A DNA stretch of 64,000 bases from Enterobacter ludwigii (GTDB lineage: Bacteria; Pseudomonadota; Gammaproteobacteria; Enterobacterales; Enterobacteriaceae), in contig NZ_CP017279.1 in assembly GCF_001750725.1 (NCBI RefSeq), positions 3,224,001 to 3,288,000 on the forward strand, in the 5' to 3' direction. Below the pieces are notes generated by a model, which worked only from the letters and a program-made list of their open reading frames with translations, was not told where the DNA came from and made no database searches. A program made the translations under genes and the position numbers. This document shows positions 21,630 through 34,153 of the stretch, in pieces. Numbering within the stretch: position 1 is the first letter of the stretch; each line of letters starts with the position of its first letter.

Positions 21630-22230
21630 TCTTCCCCTCATCGCTATCCTGCGCGGCGTCACGCCCGACGAGGTATTAGCGCACGTAGGTGCGGCGATCG
21701 ACGCCGGTTTTGACGCCGTGGAAATACCGCTTAATTCCCCAGAGTGGGAAAAGAGCATCCCGGCGGTCGTGGACGCGTTTGGTGATAAGGCGCTGATTGG
21801 CGCTGGCACCGTTCTGCAACCGGAGCAGGTGGATCAGCTTGCGCAGATGGGCTGCAGGCTGATTGTGACGCCGAATATTCACCCTGAGGTGATCCGCCGC
21901 GCAGTGGGCTACGGCATGACCGTCTGTCCGGGATGCGCAACGGCAACAGAAGCGTTCGCGGCTCTCGATGCGGGCGCGCAGTCGCTCAAAATTTTCCCGT
22001 CATCGGCTTTTGGTCCGGCCTATATCAGCGCGCTGAAAGCGGTATTGCCCGCCAGCGTACCGGTCTTTGCCGTGGGGGGCGTGACGCCAGAAAACCTGGC
22101 GCAGTGGATCAACGCAGGTTGTGTCGGGGCGGGTCTGGGCAGCGATCTTTATCGCGCCGGGCAATCCGTCGAACGTACCGCACAGCAGGCGGCCGCATTT
22201 GTGAAAGCGTATCGAGAGGCAGTGAAATGA
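21613..22230 (+). CDS. dgoA: 2-dehydro-3-deoxy-6-phosphogalactonate aldolase DgoA
   Basis: A 205-residue class I KDPG/KDPGal-type aldolase that splits 2-keto-3-deoxy-6-phosphogalactonate into pyruvate and glyceraldehyde-3-phosphate. The Schiff-base lysine is Lys126 in [13 protein letters not shown] and the general base Glu37 in [14 protein letters not shown] and GGVTPEN are family motifs. The stop overlaps the dgoD start by 4 bp (ATGA). Confidence 0.95.
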   Translation: MQWQTNLPLIAILRGVTPDEVLAHVGAAIDAGFDAVEIPLNSPEWEKSIPAVVDAFGDKALIGAGTVLQPEQVDQLAQMGCRLIVTPNIHPEVIRRAVGYGMTVCPGCATATEAFAALDAGAQSLKIFPSSAFGPAYISALKAVLPASVPVFAVGGVTPENLAQWINAGCVGAGLGSDLYRAGQSVERTAQQAAAFVKAYREAVK

Positions 22231-23375
22231 AAATAACCAAACTCACCACGTACCGTTTACCGCCGCGTTGGCTGTTCCTGAAAATCGAAACCGATGAAGG
22301 CGTGGTCGGCTGGGGCGAACCGGTCATTGAAGGGCGTGCGCGTACCGTGGAAGCGGCGGTGCATGAGCTGGGCGAGTACCTGACAGGACAAGATCCTGCC
22401 CGCATCAACGACCTGTGGCAGGTGATGTACCGCGCGGGTTTCTACCGGGGTGGACCGGTTCTGATGAGCGCCATCGCCGGTATCGACCAGGCGTTATGGG
22501 ATATCAAAGGCAAAGTGCTGAATGCGCCGGTCTGGCAGCTGATGGGCGGCCTGGTGCGCGACAAAATCAAAGCCTACAGCTGGGTAGGCGGCGACCGTCC
22601 CGCGGAAGTGATCGACGGTATCAGGCAGTTGCGCAATATTGGTTTTGACACCTTTAAACTGAACGGCTGCGAAGAGATGGGCGTCATCGACAACTCACGG
22701 GCGGTAGACCGCGCGGTAAATACCGTGGCGCAGATCCGTGAAGCGTTCGGCAACGAGATTGAGTTTGGCCTGGACTTCCACGGTCGTGTCAGCGCGCCGA
22801 TGGCCAAAGTGCTGATTAAAGAGCTGGAGCCGTACCGTCCGCTGTTTATCGAAGAGCCGGTGTTGGCCGAGCAGGCGGAGTACTACCCGAAACTGGCCGC
22901 ACAGACGCATATCCCGATTGCCGCCGGTGAGCGCATGTTCTCGCGCTTCGAGTTCAAACGCGTGCTGGAAGCTGGCGGCCTGGCGATATTGCAGCCGGAT
23001 CTGTCGCATGCCGGCGGCATCACGGAATGCTACAAAATCGCCGGGATGGCGGAAGCCTACGACGTGGCGCTGGCACCGCATTGTCCGCTGGGGCCGATCG
23101 CACTGGCAGCCTGTCTGCACGTCGACTTTGTCTCGCGCAACGCGGTGTTCCAGGAACAGAGCATGGGCATTCACTATAACAAGGGCGCGGAACTGCTCGA
23201 CTTTGTGAAAAACAAAGATGATTTCAGCATGGAAGGCGGTTTCTTTAAACCGTTAACGAAGCCGGGCCTTGGCGTGGATATCGACGAAGCCAAAGTCATT
23301 GAGCTGAGTAAAAACGCGCCGGACTGGCGTAACCCGTTATGGCGTCATGAAGATGGCTCTGTCGCTGAGTGGTAA
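22227..23375 (+). CDS. dgoD: D-galactonate dehydratase DgoD
   Basis: A 382-residue enolase-superfamily dehydratase, first enzyme of D-galactonate breakdown. The metal ligands Asp183, Glu209 and Glu235 (in LDFHGR, IEEP and AGER) and the acid/base residues His185 and His285 (in APHCPLG) are all at the numbers described for E. coli. The true start is the ATG at 22227 ([11 protein letters not shown]); the open frame runs back to 21933 but that part is antisense-like sequence inside dgoA. Confidence 0.97.
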   Translation: MKITKLTTYRLPPRWLFLKIETDEGVVGWGEPVIEGRARTVEAAVHELGEYLTGQDPARINDLWQVMYRAGFYRGGPVLMSAIAGIDQALWDIKGKVLNAPVWQLMGGLVRDKIKAYSWVGGDRPAEVIDGIRQLRNIGFDTFKLNGCEEMGVIDNSRAVDRAVNTVAQIREAFGNEIEFGLDFHGRVSAPMAKVLIKELEPYRPLFIEEPVLAEQAEYYPKLAAQTHIPIAAGERMFSRFEFKRVLEAGGLAILQPDLSHAGGITECYKIAGMAEAYDVALAPHCPLGPIALAACLHVDFVSRNAVFQEQSMGIHYNKGAELLDFVKNKDDFSMEGGFFKPLTKPGLGVDIDEAKVIELSKNAPDWRNPLWRHEDGSVAEW

Positions 23376-23492
23376 TTCAGCCTAAGCACATCGCCACTAA
23401 AAAGTAATTTCAACAATAACAAACACACCCTCTGTAAATTACAGGGCATGGTGAGCGGCTTCGCTATGCCCAAAATCTGGAGACAGATTGCG

Positions 23493-24785
23493 ATGGATAT
23501 TCCTGTTACTGCTGCAAAAACCGGGCGTCGGCGCTACCTGACGCTGGTCATGATTTTTATTACTGTGGTCATCTGTTACGTTGACCGCGCCAACCTTGCC
23601 GTGGCTTCAGCCCATATTCAGGAGGAGTTTGGGATCAGCAAAGCGGAAATGGGCTACGTCTTTTCGGCGTTTGCCTGGCTGTATACGCTGTGCCAGATCC
23701 CCGGCGGCTGGTTCCTTGACCGCGTCGGCTCGCGCCTGACCTATTTCATTGCCATCTTCGGCTGGTCGGTGGCGACCCTGTTCCAGGGCTTTGCCACCGG
23801 GCTGATGTCGCTGATTGGCCTGCGTGCGATCACCGGGATTTTCGAAGCCCCGGCGTTTCCGACCAATAACCGCATGGTGACCAGCTGGTTCCCGGAGCAT
23901 GAACGCGCCTCGGCCGTTGGATTCTACACCTCCGGGCAGTTTGTCGGCCTGGCGTTCCTGACGCCGCTGCTGATCTGGATCCAGGAACTGCTGAGCTGGC
24001 ACTGGGTCTTTATTGTGACCGGGGGGATCGGCATTATCTGGTCGTTGATCTGGTTCAAGGTCTATCAACCGCCGCGTCTCACCAAAAGTATCAGCAAAGC
24101 TGAACTGGACTATATCCGCGACGGTGGCGGCCTGGTGGATGGCGATGCGCCGGTGAAAAAAGAGGCGCGTCAGCCGCTGACCAAAGCCGACTGGAAGCTG
24201 GTTTTCCACCGCAAGCTGGTGGGGGTTTATCTGGGGCAGTTCGCGGTGACCTCCACGCTGTGGTTCTTCCTGACCTGGTTCCCGAACTATCTGACCCAGG
24301 AAAAAGGCATTACCGCGCTGAAGGCGGGCTTTATGACCACCGTACCGTTCCTGGCGGCCTTCTTTGGTGTGCTGCTTTCCGGCTGGCTGGCGGACAGGCT
24401 GGTGAAAAAAGGGTTCTCGCTGGGTGTCGCGCGTAAAACGCCTATTATCTGCGGGCTGCTGATCTCCACCTGCATCATGGGTGCAAACTACACCAACGAT
24501 CCGGTCTGGATTATGACGCTGATGGCGATTGCGTTCTTCGGTAACGGTTTTGCCTCCATCACCTGGTCGCTGGTCTCCTCGCTGGCCCCGATGCGCCTGA
24601 TTGGTCTGACCGGTGGCGTGTTCAACTTTGTCGGCGGCCTGGGGGGGATCACGGTTCCGCTGGTCATCGGTTATCTGGCTCAGGACTATGGCTTTGGCCC
24701 GGCACTGATCTATATCTCCGCAGTGGCCTTGCTCGGTGCGCTCTCCTACATCCTGCTGGTGGGTGACGTCAAACGTGTAGGCTAA
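23493..24785 (+). CDS. dgoT: D-galactonate transporter DgoT
   Basis: A 430-residue MFS anion:cation symporter for D-galactonate and protons, related to SLC17 transporters. Twelve membrane segments are visible; [11 protein letters not shown] in TM1 carries the conserved Asp-Arg pair and [15 protein letters not shown] in TM4 the proton-coupled Glu. The start [16 protein letters not shown] is chosen; an in-frame ATG 15 codons upstream (23448) also has some support and cannot be excluded. It closes the dgo operon; a strong hairpin follows 15 bp later. Confidence 0.94.
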   Translation: MDIPVTAAKTGRRRYLTLVMIFITVVICYVDRANLAVASAHIQEEFGISKAEMGYVFSAFAWLYTLCQIPGGWFLDRVGSRLTYFIAIFGWSVATLFQGFATGLMSLIGLRAITGIFEAPAFPTNNRMVTSWFPEHERASAVGFYTSGQFVGLAFLTPLLIWIQELLSWHWVFIVTGGIGIIWSLIWFKVYQPPRLTKSISKAELDYIRDGGGLVDGDAPVKKEARQPLTKADWKLVFHRKLVGVYLGQFAVTSTLWFFLTWFPNYLTQEKGITALKAGFMTTVPFLAAFFGVLLSGWLADRLVKKGFSLGVARKTPIICGLLISTCIMGANYTNDPVWIMTLMAIAFFGNGFASITWSLVSSLAPMRLIGLTGGVFNFVGGLGGITVPLVIGYLAQDYGFGPALIYISAVALLGALSYILLVGDVKRVG

Positions 24786-24800
24786 TTCCTCGCAATGTTT

Positions 24801-24831
24801 TACCCTGATGCGATAACTGCGCATCAGGGTA
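24801..24831. terminator. dgoT terminator hairpin that also covers the yidR ribosome-binding site
   Basis: A perfect 12 bp stem, taccctgatgcg (24801-24812) with cgcatcagggta (24820-24831), loop ataactg. There is no T-run. The 3' arm includes the only Shine-Dalgarno-like sequence (aggg) before the yidR ATG at 24837, so in a read-through transcript the yidR start would be masked. Confidence 0.65.
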
Positions 24832-24836
24832 ACGCC

Positions 24837-26066
24837 ATGAAACAAATCACCTTCGCCTCCCGTCATCACCAGCTTACCAATATCAATACCTGGACGCCGG
24901 ACAGCCAGTGGCTGGCCTACGATGTGCGTCCGTCCGGCGCATCGTTTACCGGTGAAACTATTGAGCGGGTCAATGTTATTACGGGTGACGTCGAGGTGAT
25001 CTATCGCGCCAGTCACGGTGCGCATGTTGGCGTGGTGACCGTTCATCCGCAGCAGGACAAATATGTCTTTATCCACGGCCCGGAAAACCCGGATGCAGAC
25101 TGGCACTACGATTTTCATCATCGTCAGGGTGTGGTTGTACGCAACGGTCAGGTGAGTAACCTGGACGCCATGGATATCACGCCGCCTTATACCGCAGGCG
25201 CGCTGCGTGGCGGCAGCCACGTGCACGTTTTTAGCCCTGACGGACAGTTCGTGAGCTTTACCTACAACGACCATGTATTGCATGAGCGTGACCCGAAGCT
25301 CGATTTACGTAACGTCGGCGTCGCAGTACCTTTTGGCCCGGTGATGCCGCAAGGGACGCATTCACGTGAATATTCCGGCACCTTCTGGAGCGTGCTGGTG
25401 AGCCGCACGACGCCCGCGCCTCAGCCCGGCAGCGATGAGATCAACCGAGCCTATGAAGAGGGCTGGGTGGGCAATGACAGGCTGGCGTTTATCGGCGATA
25501 CCGTGTCTGCGACAGGCGAGAAAGTGCCAGAACTGTTTATTGTGGATCTGCCCAACGACGAGCAGGGATGGAAACGCGCGGGCGATGCGCCGCTGCAGGG
25601 AACTCCTGAGACGCTGCCTGCGCCCCCGGCGGGTGTCATGCAGCGCCGGCTGACCTTTACCCACCAGCGGGTATTCCCGGGGCTGGTAAACGTGCCGCGT
25701 CACTGGGTGCGCTGTAACCCGCAGGGGACGCAGATTGCGTTTCTGATGCGTGATGATAAGGGCATTGTGCAGCTGTGGCTTATCGCTCCAGAAGGCGGCG
25801 AACCACGCCAGTTGACGCATAACGAAAGTGACATTCAGTCGGCATTTACCTGGCACCCTGCCGGTCACCGTCTTGGATTTGTGCTGGAAGAGCGGATTGC
25901 CTGCTGTGATGCGCAAACCGGAGAGGTGACGTTTTTGACGTCCGATCACGGCAATCCACCGTCTGGTGATGCGGTCGTGTTTTCCCCGGACGGGCGTTTT
26001 ATTGCATGGATGGAAGAGACAGAAGGTTTCCGTCAGCTTTGGCTAACGGAAACCGGGCAGCGTTAA
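24837..26066 (+). CDS. yidR: YidR, beta-propeller (PD40/TolB-like) protein
   Basis: A 409-residue cytoplasmic protein colinear with E. coli YidR; function unknown. Repeated FSPDG-type blades are visible (HVFSPDGQFVSFTYND and VVFSPDGRFIAWMEE) together with WTPDSQWLAYDVR, RLTF and RQLTHNESDIQSAFTWHP, the pattern of TolB-like propellers. No signal peptide is seen. The ATG at 24837 gives the E. coli N-terminus MKQITFA. It follows dgoT by 51 bp and may be partly co-transcribed with dgo. Confidence 0.88.
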   Translation: MKQITFASRHHQLTNINTWTPDSQWLAYDVRPSGASFTGETIERVNVITGDVEVIYRASHGAHVGVVTVHPQQDKYVFIHGPENPDADWHYDFHHRQGVVVRNGQVSNLDAMDITPPYTAGALRGGSHVHVFSPDGQFVSFTYNDHVLHERDPKLDLRNVGVAVPFGPVMPQGTHSREYSGTFWSVLVSRTTPAPQPGSDEINRAYEEGWVGNDRLAFIGDTVSATGEKVPELFIVDLPNDEQGWKRAGDAPLQGTPETLPAPPAGVMQRRLTFTHQRVFPGLVNVPRHWVRCNPQGTQIAFLMRDDKGIVQLWLIAPEGGEPRQLTHNESDIQSAFTWHPAGHRLGFVLEERIACCDAQTGEVTFLTSDHGNPPSGDAVVFSPDGRFIAWMEETEGFRQLWLTETGQR

Positions 26067-26076
26067 CGCGTTGGCA

Positions 26077-26394
26077 TTAAGCGGGTGGAATGACGGAATT
26101 GGTGGCCAGATTTTGCTGCTCGCTTTTCTCTACCCGCGAGCGCACGGAGCTGTCCTTACGGAACATATCCCACGGCAGCAAAAGCGTATCGGCCACAGCC
26201 GTAAACGGCATATCCAGGATGACCAGGGATTTTGTGCCCCAGTTGGTATCGTCATCGGAGATCATCTCAGCGCTGGCACGCGTCCCCGGATATGTTCCTT
26301 CTTTACCGCCGGTGTGAGACATCACGCTCGAACACCCGCAAAGTAAAACAACCCCGCTGAACGTCGTCAGCTTTATCAGAACATTTTTCATCAT
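26077..26394 (-). CDS. yidQ: YidQ, DUF1375 lipoprotein
   Basis: A ~105-residue lipoprotein. A signal peptide ends in the lipobox LLCGC followed by SSVMSHTGGKEGTYPGTRASA, the DUF1375 signature, and DMPFTAVADTLLLPWD. Ser at +2 predicts an outer-membrane anchor. ATG codons at 26394 and 26391 are both possible starts. Convergent with yidR; function unknown in E. coli. Confidence 0.9.
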   Translation of the reverse strand: MMKNVLIKLTTFSGVVLLCGCSSVMSHTGGKEGTYPGTRASAEMISDDDTNWGTKSLVILDMPFTAVADTLLLPWDMFRKDSSVRSRVEKSEQQNLATNSVIPPA

Positions 26395-26573
26395 CACTCA
26401 GTCATCGTTAATGGCACTGCATAAACCTGCAACTCAGGGTTATAGCGAGCCTCGTTCAAAATGGATAGCCCGATAACCCCGCACTGTGGCAGCCATCGCA
26501 ATTTAACCCTTTGTGCTGTTGTCCCAGTCTAAGCGAGATGCACGAAAGTGCAAAAAAAAGTGCGCCCGCTGCG

Positions 26574-26602
26574 CTTGAAAAGACCGGTTCCAGACCCATT
26601 TT
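26574..26602 (+). promoter_or_regulatory. Heat-shock (sigma-32) promoter of ibpA
   Basis: cttgaaa (26574-26580) and cccattt (26595-26601) lie 14 bp apart, close to the sigma-32 consensus CTTGAA / CCCCATnT. It is about 105 bp upstream of the ibpA start. The remaining 26398-26573 stretch shows no convincing gene or motif. Confidence 0.75.
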
Positions 26603-26679
26603 AAGAATGTAACCCGATAACGAACACGCCTGAGGGGTGTTCAGGGGCACACTGGCCTGTCCATGGTGGAAGGCTACAA

Positions 26680-26708
26680 TTTCTCGCTGATTTCAGGAGC
26701 TTTTATTT
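26680..26708 (+). promoter_or_regulatory. ROSE-like RNA thermometer before ibpA
   Basis: The leader has tctcgctg (26682-26689) shortly before the Shine-Dalgarno caggag (26694-26699). A U(U/C)GCU motif opposite the AGGA is the hallmark of ROSE thermometers, and the E. coli ibpA leader is a proven case. The fold is inferred from motif and position. Confidence 0.65.
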
Positions 26709-27119
26709 ATGCGTAACTTCGATCTTTCCCCGCTATACCGTTCTGCAATTGGTTTTGACCGCCTGTTTAACCATTTAGAAAATAACCAAAGCCAGAGCAA
26801 CGGCTACCCTCCATACAATGTTGAACTGGTTGATGAAAACCACTACCGCATCGCCATTGCCGTCGCCGGTTTTGCAGAGAACGAACTGGAGATCACCGCG
26901 CAGGACAACCTGCTGGTGGTGAAAGGTTCACATACGGCTGAGCAGAAAGAACGCACCTACCTTTATCAGGGTATCGCCGAGCGCAACTTTGAACGCAAGT
27001 TCCAGTTAGCCGAGAACATTCACGTGAAAGGCGCGAACCTGGTCAACGGCCTGCTGTTTATCGAACTGGAACGTGTGATTCCGGAAGAGAAAAAACCGCG
27101 CCGTATCGAGATCAACTGA
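26709..27119 (+). CDS. ibpA: Small heat shock protein IbpA
   Basis: A 136-residue HSP20 holdase. The alpha-crystallin domain spans ~30-120 ([27 protein letters not shown] ... [15 protein letters not shown]), followed by an I-x-I tail (RRIEIN) used in oligomer contacts. IbpA coats aggregating proteins with IbpB for later rescue by DnaK and ClpB. Expression appears doubly heat-controlled: a sigma-32 promoter and a thermometer leader. Confidence 0.97.
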   Translation: MRNFDLSPLYRSAIGFDRLFNHLENNQSQSNGYPPYNVELVDENHYRIAIAVAGFAENELEITAQDNLLVVKGSHTAEQKERTYLYQGIAERNFERKFQLAENIHVKGANLVNGLLFIELERVIPEEKKPRRIEIN

Positions 27120-27230
27120 TTATGCGGGTCGCGCGAGCGGCCCACCCAGAATTGCTTGCCGTAATGGGAGCATATGTGAATCCATGAGGATTTGCAGGAA
27201 CAACTGCGCACAAAAATAAACTGTGCCGAA

Positions 27231-27255
27231 CTCGCTTCTCAGAAGGAGATTTAGT
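27231..27255 (+). promoter_or_regulatory. Thermometer-like hairpin before ibpB
   Basis: cgcttctc-agaaggag can fold with cttc (27235-27238) pairing gaag (27242-27245), partly covering the Shine-Dalgarno aaggag of ibpB; a tcgct ROSE-type motif starts at 27232. The helix is short, so heat-induced opening is plausible. E. coli ibpB is reported to have such control. Confidence 0.5.
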
Positions 27256-27684
27256 ATGCGTAACTACGATTTATCCCCCCTGCTGCGTCAGTGGATTGGT
27301 TTTGACAAACTGGCTAATGCCCTGCAAAGTACCACCGAGCAACAGACGTTTCCGCCGTACAACATCGAAAAAAGCGATGACAACCACTATCGCATTACCC
27401 TTGCGCTGGCCGGGTTCCGCCAGGACGATCTGGATATTCAGCTCGAAGGCACGCGCCTGACCGTGAAAGGTACGCCGGAAAAACAAGAAACCGAGACCAA
27501 ATGGCTGCACCAGGGCCTGGTTAATCAGCCGTTTAGCCTGAGCTTTACTCTGGCTGACCATATGGAAGTGTCCGGCGCGACATTTACCAACGGGCTGCTG
27601 CATATCGACCTGACCCGCAACGTGCCGGAAGCCATTGCACCGCAGCGTATCGCCATTAGCGAGCGTCCTGCGCTGAACAGTTAA
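27256..27684 (+). CDS. ibpB: Small heat shock protein IbpB
   Basis: A 142-residue HSP20 partner of IbpA. Start [23 protein letters not shown] matches E. coli; an in-frame ATG 11 codons upstream lies within the leader structure and is rejected. The alpha-crystallin domain has [31 protein letters not shown] and [19 protein letters not shown] is the C-terminal I-x-I. It follows ibpA by 136 bp in the same transcript. Confidence 0.97.
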   Translation: MRNYDLSPLLRQWIGFDKLANALQSTTEQQTFPPYNIEKSDDNHYRITLALAGFRQDDLDIQLEGTRLTVKGTPEKQETETKWLHQGLVNQPFSLSFTLADHMEVSGATFTNGLLHIDLTRNVPEAIAPQRIAISERPALNS

Positions 27685-27701
27685 CCCTCTGCGGGTTGTT
27701 G

Positions 27702-27720
27702 CCTCTCCCACAGGGAGAGG
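27702..27720. repeat. Dispersed palindromic repeat, short copy
   Basis: cctctcccacagggagagg, a perfect inverted repeat with the same core as the elements at 2467 and 53731, just after ibpB. Confidence 0.65.
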
Positions 27721-27732
27721 ATGAAAAGATAA

Positions 27733-27757
27733 CGCCCTGCCCCGGCAGGGCTTTTTT
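27733..27757 (+). terminator. ibpAB terminator
   Basis: gccctgcc / ggcagggc stem with a short cc-type loop and six T. Confidence 0.88.
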
Positions 27758-27836
27758 GTGCGCCATCGCCCATACAACCGCGTGCGGCTCTGAGAGAATC
27801 CTTAGCATAACTAAGGTTATGCACAGGAAGTGGATC

Positions 27837-29498
27837 ATGAGTGATATCGCGTTAACCGTTAGCGTGTTGGCCCTGGTCGCAGTGGTGGGTCTGTGGATTG
27901 GCAATGTTAAAATCCGCGGCGTCGGATTTGGGATAGGCGGGGTGCTGTTCGGCGGGATTTTTGTCGGCCATTTTGCCGACCAGCTTGGGCTGGTGCTCAG
28001 CGCCGAAATGCTCCATTTCATCCAGGAATTCGGTCTGATCCTCTTCGTCTACACCATCGGTATTCAGGTGGGGCCTGGCTTTTTCGCTTCCCTTCGGGTC
28101 TCCGGATTACGGCTGAACCTGTTTGCCTTCGGCATTGTGGTGATGGGAGGGCTGGTCACCGCCATTCTGCATAAGCTCTTCGATATTCCTCTGCCGGTGG
28201 TGCTGGGTATTTTCTCCGGGGCGGTCACCAATACGCCTGCACTGGGTGCAGGGCAGCAAATTTTGCGCGACCTTGGCATCTCTCCCGGTATTGTCGACCA
28301 GATGGGGATGAGCTACGCCATGGCCTATCCGTTTGGGATTTGCGGCATTCTGCTCTCCATGTGGCTGGTGCGGGTACTCTTTCGCATTAACGTCGAAAAC
28401 GAGGCAAAAGACCACGAAACCACGCTCACCAACGGCCATATGCCGATCAAAACCATCAACATTCGCGTCGATAACCCCAACCTCAACAATATGGCGATTC
28501 AGGATGTGCCGATCCTGAACAGCGCCAATATTATCTGCTCACGCCTTAAACGTGACGATATGCTGATGGTTCCTGCGCCCGGGACCATTATTCAGCAGGG
28601 TGACCTGCTGCACCTGGTCGGACAGCCCGGGGATTTAAACAACGCGCGGCTGGTGATTGGTCAGGAGGTGGAGACCTCGCTCTCCACGCGCGGCACCGAT
28701 ATGCGCGTAGAGCGCGTCGTGGTGACCAACGAGCATGTGCTTGGCAAGAAAATACGCGATTTGCAGGTTAAAGAGCGCTATGACGTCGTGATCTCCCGTC
28801 TTAACCGTGCTGGGGTGGAACTGGTCGCCAGCCCGGAAGCCAGCCTGCAGTTCGGCGATATCCTGAACCTGGTTGGGCGCCCGTCATCCATTGATGCGGT
28901 AGCGGACATGGTGGGTAACGCCCAGCAAAAACTGCAGCAGGTGCAGATGTTGCCGGTCTTTATCGGTATCGGGCTGGGGGTGCTGCTTGGCTCCATTCCG
29001 CTGTATGTCCCGGGTTTTCCGGTCGCGCTCAAGCTGGGCCTGGCGGGCGGACCGCTGATTATGGCGCTGATCCTCGGGCGTATCGGCTGTATCGGTAAGC
29101 TCTACTGGTTTATGCCGCCGAGCGCCAACCTGGCGCTGCGCGAGCTGGGAATTGTGCTGTTTCTGGCGGTGGTCGGCCTGAAATCCGGGGGCGATTTTAT
29201 CGATACCCTGGTGAAGGGCGAGGGGATGAGCTGGGTTGGCTACGGGATATTTATCACGGCGATCCCGCTCCTGACGATGGGGATCCTGGCGCGGATGTTC
29301 GCCAAAATGAACTATCTGACGCTCTGCGGCATGCTCGCCGGATCAATGACTGACCCACCCGCACTGGCCTTTGCCAACAACCTGCACGCCACCAGCGGCG
29401 CGGCGGCACTGTCATACGCCACGGTCTACCCGCTGGTGATGTTCCTGCGCATTATTACCCCGCAGCTACTGGCGGTGCTGTTCTGGGGGATGAGTTAG
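27837..29498 (+). CDS. yidE: YidE, AspT/YbjL-family transporter with RCK_C domains
   Basis: A 553-residue inner-membrane protein. Two blocks of about five hydrophobic segments (1-~180 and ~370-553) flank two cytoplasmic TrkA-C/RCK_C domains (~190-275 and ~280-360). [16 protein letters not shown] in the first half and [17 protein letters not shown] in the second are the duplicated AspT-type signatures, which suggests an exchanger, though the E. coli substrate is unknown. ATG 27837 gives the E. coli start [10 protein letters not shown]. Its last 33 bp overlap the convergent yidP gene. Confidence 0.93.
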   Translation: MSDIALTVSVLALVAVVGLWIGNVKIRGVGFGIGGVLFGGIFVGHFADQLGLVLSAEMLHFIQEFGLILFVYTIGIQVGPGFFASLRVSGLRLNLFAFGIVVMGGLVTAILHKLFDIPLPVVLGIFSGAVTNTPALGAGQQILRDLGISPGIVDQMGMSYAMAYPFGICGILLSMWLVRVLFRINVENEAKDHETTLTNGHMPIKTINIRVDNPNLNNMAIQDVPILNSANIICSRLKRDDMLMVPAPGTIIQQGDLLHLVGQPGDLNNARLVIGQEVETSLSTRGTDMRVERVVVTNEHVLGKKIRDLQVKERYDVVISRLNRAGVELVASPEASLQFGDILNLVGRPSSIDAVADMVGNAQQKLQQVQMLPVFIGIGLGVLLGSIPLYVPGFPVALKLGLAGGPLIMALILGRIGCIGKLYWFMPPSANLALRELGIVLFLAVVGLKSGGDFIDTLVKGEGMSWVGYGIFITAIPLLTMGILARMFAKMNYLTLCGMLAGSMTDPPALAFANNLHATSGAAALSYATVYPLVMFLRIITPQLLAVLFWGMS

Positions 29499-30212
29499 CA
29501 GATCGTCCGGGTGGATGCGCCGCAGATGGTAGTCCACCTGGTAATCACGGGTATTACGGAACATCACGGAATAATTGAGAAATTCGCCGCTGTCGCTGTA
29601 GGAGAGAGACGTTATCCGCAGCAGCGGCGTCTGTTCCGGCAGGTTCAGGTAACCGGCGAGCTGTTTATCTGCCAGCACCGGCGTCAGGCTCTCATAGTTG
29701 CCGCTGATGGTTATTCCGCACTCCTTCTCGATGTAATCAAACTTCGACCCTTCCAGATGTGCCAGTGAAAGCGTGCGGAACAGCTTCACGGGCATAAAGC
29801 TGTCCTCCAGCATCAGGGGTTTTCCGTCGACATAACGCACCCGGCGCGAGAAGTAGATACGCTCATCCACCTGAATGCGGAGCTGGCTGGCGATAGCGGG
29901 CGGAGCGGGCATCACTTCGAACTGTAGCACCTTGCTCTGCACCTCTTTTCCCTGCTGGCGCAGCACCTCCACCAGCCCGGTCAGATTGGTGGTTTCGTGG
30001 TGGACATCTTTACGCGCCACGAATGTCCCGCTACCGTGTCGGCGTTCAACCAGCCCCCAGTTCACCAGCAGATCCAGCGCCTTCCGAATGGTCATCCGCG
30101 CCACGCCAAACTCCTGCGCCAGCGCTTTCTCACCCGGCAGCGGACTCCCGATATTGTAGTCCGACGAATTCAGCCGCAGCCGCAACCTGTCAGCGATAGA
30201 TTTGTAGATCAC
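29466..30212 (-). CDS. yidP: GntR/HutC-family regulator YidP
   Basis: A 248-residue GntR-type repressor with an N-terminal winged HTH ([41 protein letters not shown]) and a UTRA ligand domain (~95-235). Close to E. coli YidP, about ten residues longer at the C-terminus because the frame runs into yidE. It is divergent from aglAB and is the obvious candidate regulator for that operon, probably sensing a phosphorylated alpha-glucoside. Confidence 0.92.
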   Translation of the reverse strand: MIYKSIADRLRLRLNSSDYNIGSPLPGEKALAQEFGVARMTIRKALDLLVNWGLVERRHGSGTFVARKDVHHETTNLTGLVEVLRQQGKEVQSKVLQFEVMPAPPAIASQLRIQVDERIYFSRRVRYVDGKPLMLEDSFMPVKLFRTLSLAHLEGSKFDYIEKECGITISGNYESLTPVLADKQLAGYLNLPEQTPLLRITSLSYSDSGEFLNYSVMFRNTRDYQVDYHLRRIHPDDLLTHPPEQHRQ

Positions 30213-30213
30213 C

Positions 30214-30297
30214 AGTAGACCTCTCTTCCCGTATTAACGCGTGGCTTGCGTCCTGACATGTCCATATTAACAACTAAAAGTAGACCTGACTGGTCAA
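30214..30297. promoter_or_regulatory. Candidate YidP operator region between yidP and aglA
   Basis: The octamer-plus agtagacct occurs twice in the 223 bp gap, at 30214-30222 and 30279-30287; the second copy is part of gacctgactggtc (30283-30295), a palindrome with 4 bp arms. Paired repeats in a divergent regulator-target gap suggest operators, but the match to the HutC consensus is only partial. Confidence 0.4.
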
Positions 30298-30435
30298 AAT
30301 AAAACCATGAATGCGATCACGAATCGCAGCGGCACGTCATGTTCGCCCATGGGTAAATTCTTATGCTCACTTCAGGCCCAGCAAAAAATCATAAAGGCCT
30401 CTACCCCCTACAGGTTGTTACGTGAGGATTTAAAA

Positions 30436-33377
<2,942 letters not shown>

Positions 33378-33384
33378 TCGTCCT

Positions 33385-33408
33385 GACCGGCATCGCCCGA
33401 TGCCGGTC
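33385..33408 (+). terminator. aglAB hairpin terminator
   Basis: gaccggcatcg / cgatgccggtc, an 11 bp stem with a 2-base central gap, followed by a weak pyrimidine tract. Confidence 0.6.
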
Positions 33409-33468
33409 TCCTTGGCCTTGTCGATTTACGCTATGCTGGAACCTGCCTGTAGCAGACAAGGAATCTTC

Positions 33469-33816
33469 ATGAAAATTTCCCGCCTCGGTGAAGCCCCTGA
33501 CTACCGCTTCTCGCTGGCTAATGAGCGTACGTTCCTCGCATGGATCCGCACCGCGTTGGGCTTTCTCGCCGCGGGTGTGGGGCTTGACCAGCTCGCGCCT
33601 GATTTTGCCACGCCGCTGATCCGCGAAGTGCTGGCGTTGCTGCTGTGCCTGTTTGCCGGCGTGCTGGCCATTTACGGCTACCTGCGCTGGCTGCGTAACG
33701 AAAAGGCGATGCGGCTCAAGCAGGATCTCCCCTATACGCGTGGGTTACTCATCATCAGCATGATTTTGCTGGCGGTAGCGGGCGTGGTGATGGTGCTGGT
33801 GTTGTATGGTGGATAA
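33469..33816 (+). CDS. yidH: YidH, DUF202 inner-membrane protein
   Basis: A 115-residue protein with three hydrophobic segments and the DUF202 signature RFSLANERTFLAWIRTALGF. Nearly identical to E. coli YidH. The ATG at 33469 has an acaagga Shine-Dalgarno; the longer open frame upstream is not supported. It overlaps yidG by 11 bp. Function unknown; related SPX-type and VTC domains in other organisms link DUF202 to membrane complexes, but nothing here shows a role. Confidence 0.92.
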   Translation: MKISRLGEAPDYRFSLANERTFLAWIRTALGFLAAGVGLDQLAPDFATPLIREVLALLLCLFAGVLAIYGYLRWLRNEKAMRLKQDLPYTRGLLIISMILLAVAGVVMVLVLYGG

Positions 33817-34153
33817 CCGCAAAGCGCGACGCGAAGCCGACCCCGGCCTGCAGCCGGAGCGGACGTCGCTGGCCTGGCTGCGTACGTTACTGGGGTATGG
33901 CGCGCTGATTGCCCTCGCCATCAAGCACAACTGGCATCGCACAGGCGTGCCATTCTGGATCTCACTGGTCGTGCTGGCGCTTGTGGCGATCGTTTTGTGG
34001 CGCTATACCCGCAGTCGCAACGTAATGGATGTGACGCAGGACGATTTTGTACAGCCGAAGGCGGTGCGCGATAAGTTCCTGATCGCCCTCGCGGTGCTGT
34101 CGTTGTCACTGCTGTTTGCGGTCACCCATCTGCAGTTTATTTTTTCCCTTTAG
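33806..34153 (+). CDS. yidG: YidG, DUF202 inner-membrane protein
   Basis: A 115-residue, three-segment DUF202 protein ([20 protein letters not shown]), paralogous to YidH and overlapping it. It is about five residues shorter at the C-terminus than E. coli YidG; the last 17 bp overlap the convergent dsdA gene. YidG and YidH may form a heteromeric membrane complex, an inference from the coupled genes. Confidence 0.91.
   Translation: MVDNRKARREADPGLQPERTSLAWLRTLLGYGALIALAIKHNWHRTGVPFWISLVVLALVAIVLWRYTRSRNVMDVTQDDFVQPKAVRDKFLIALAVLSLSLLFAVTHLQFIFSL

Noticed and set aside
23607..25283. 558-codon open frame antisense to dgoT and yidR
   Set aside because: It lies wholly opposite two well-recognised genes, lacks domain signatures and its composition is that of the reverse strand of GC-rich coding DNA.
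26456..26650. 64-codon frame upstream of ibpA
   Set aside because: It covers the sigma-32 promoter and leader, with no start signal or homology that I recognise.
30307..30435. 43-residue N-terminal extension of AglA
   Set aside because: The downstream ATG has a proper Shine-Dalgarno and the known family N-terminus.
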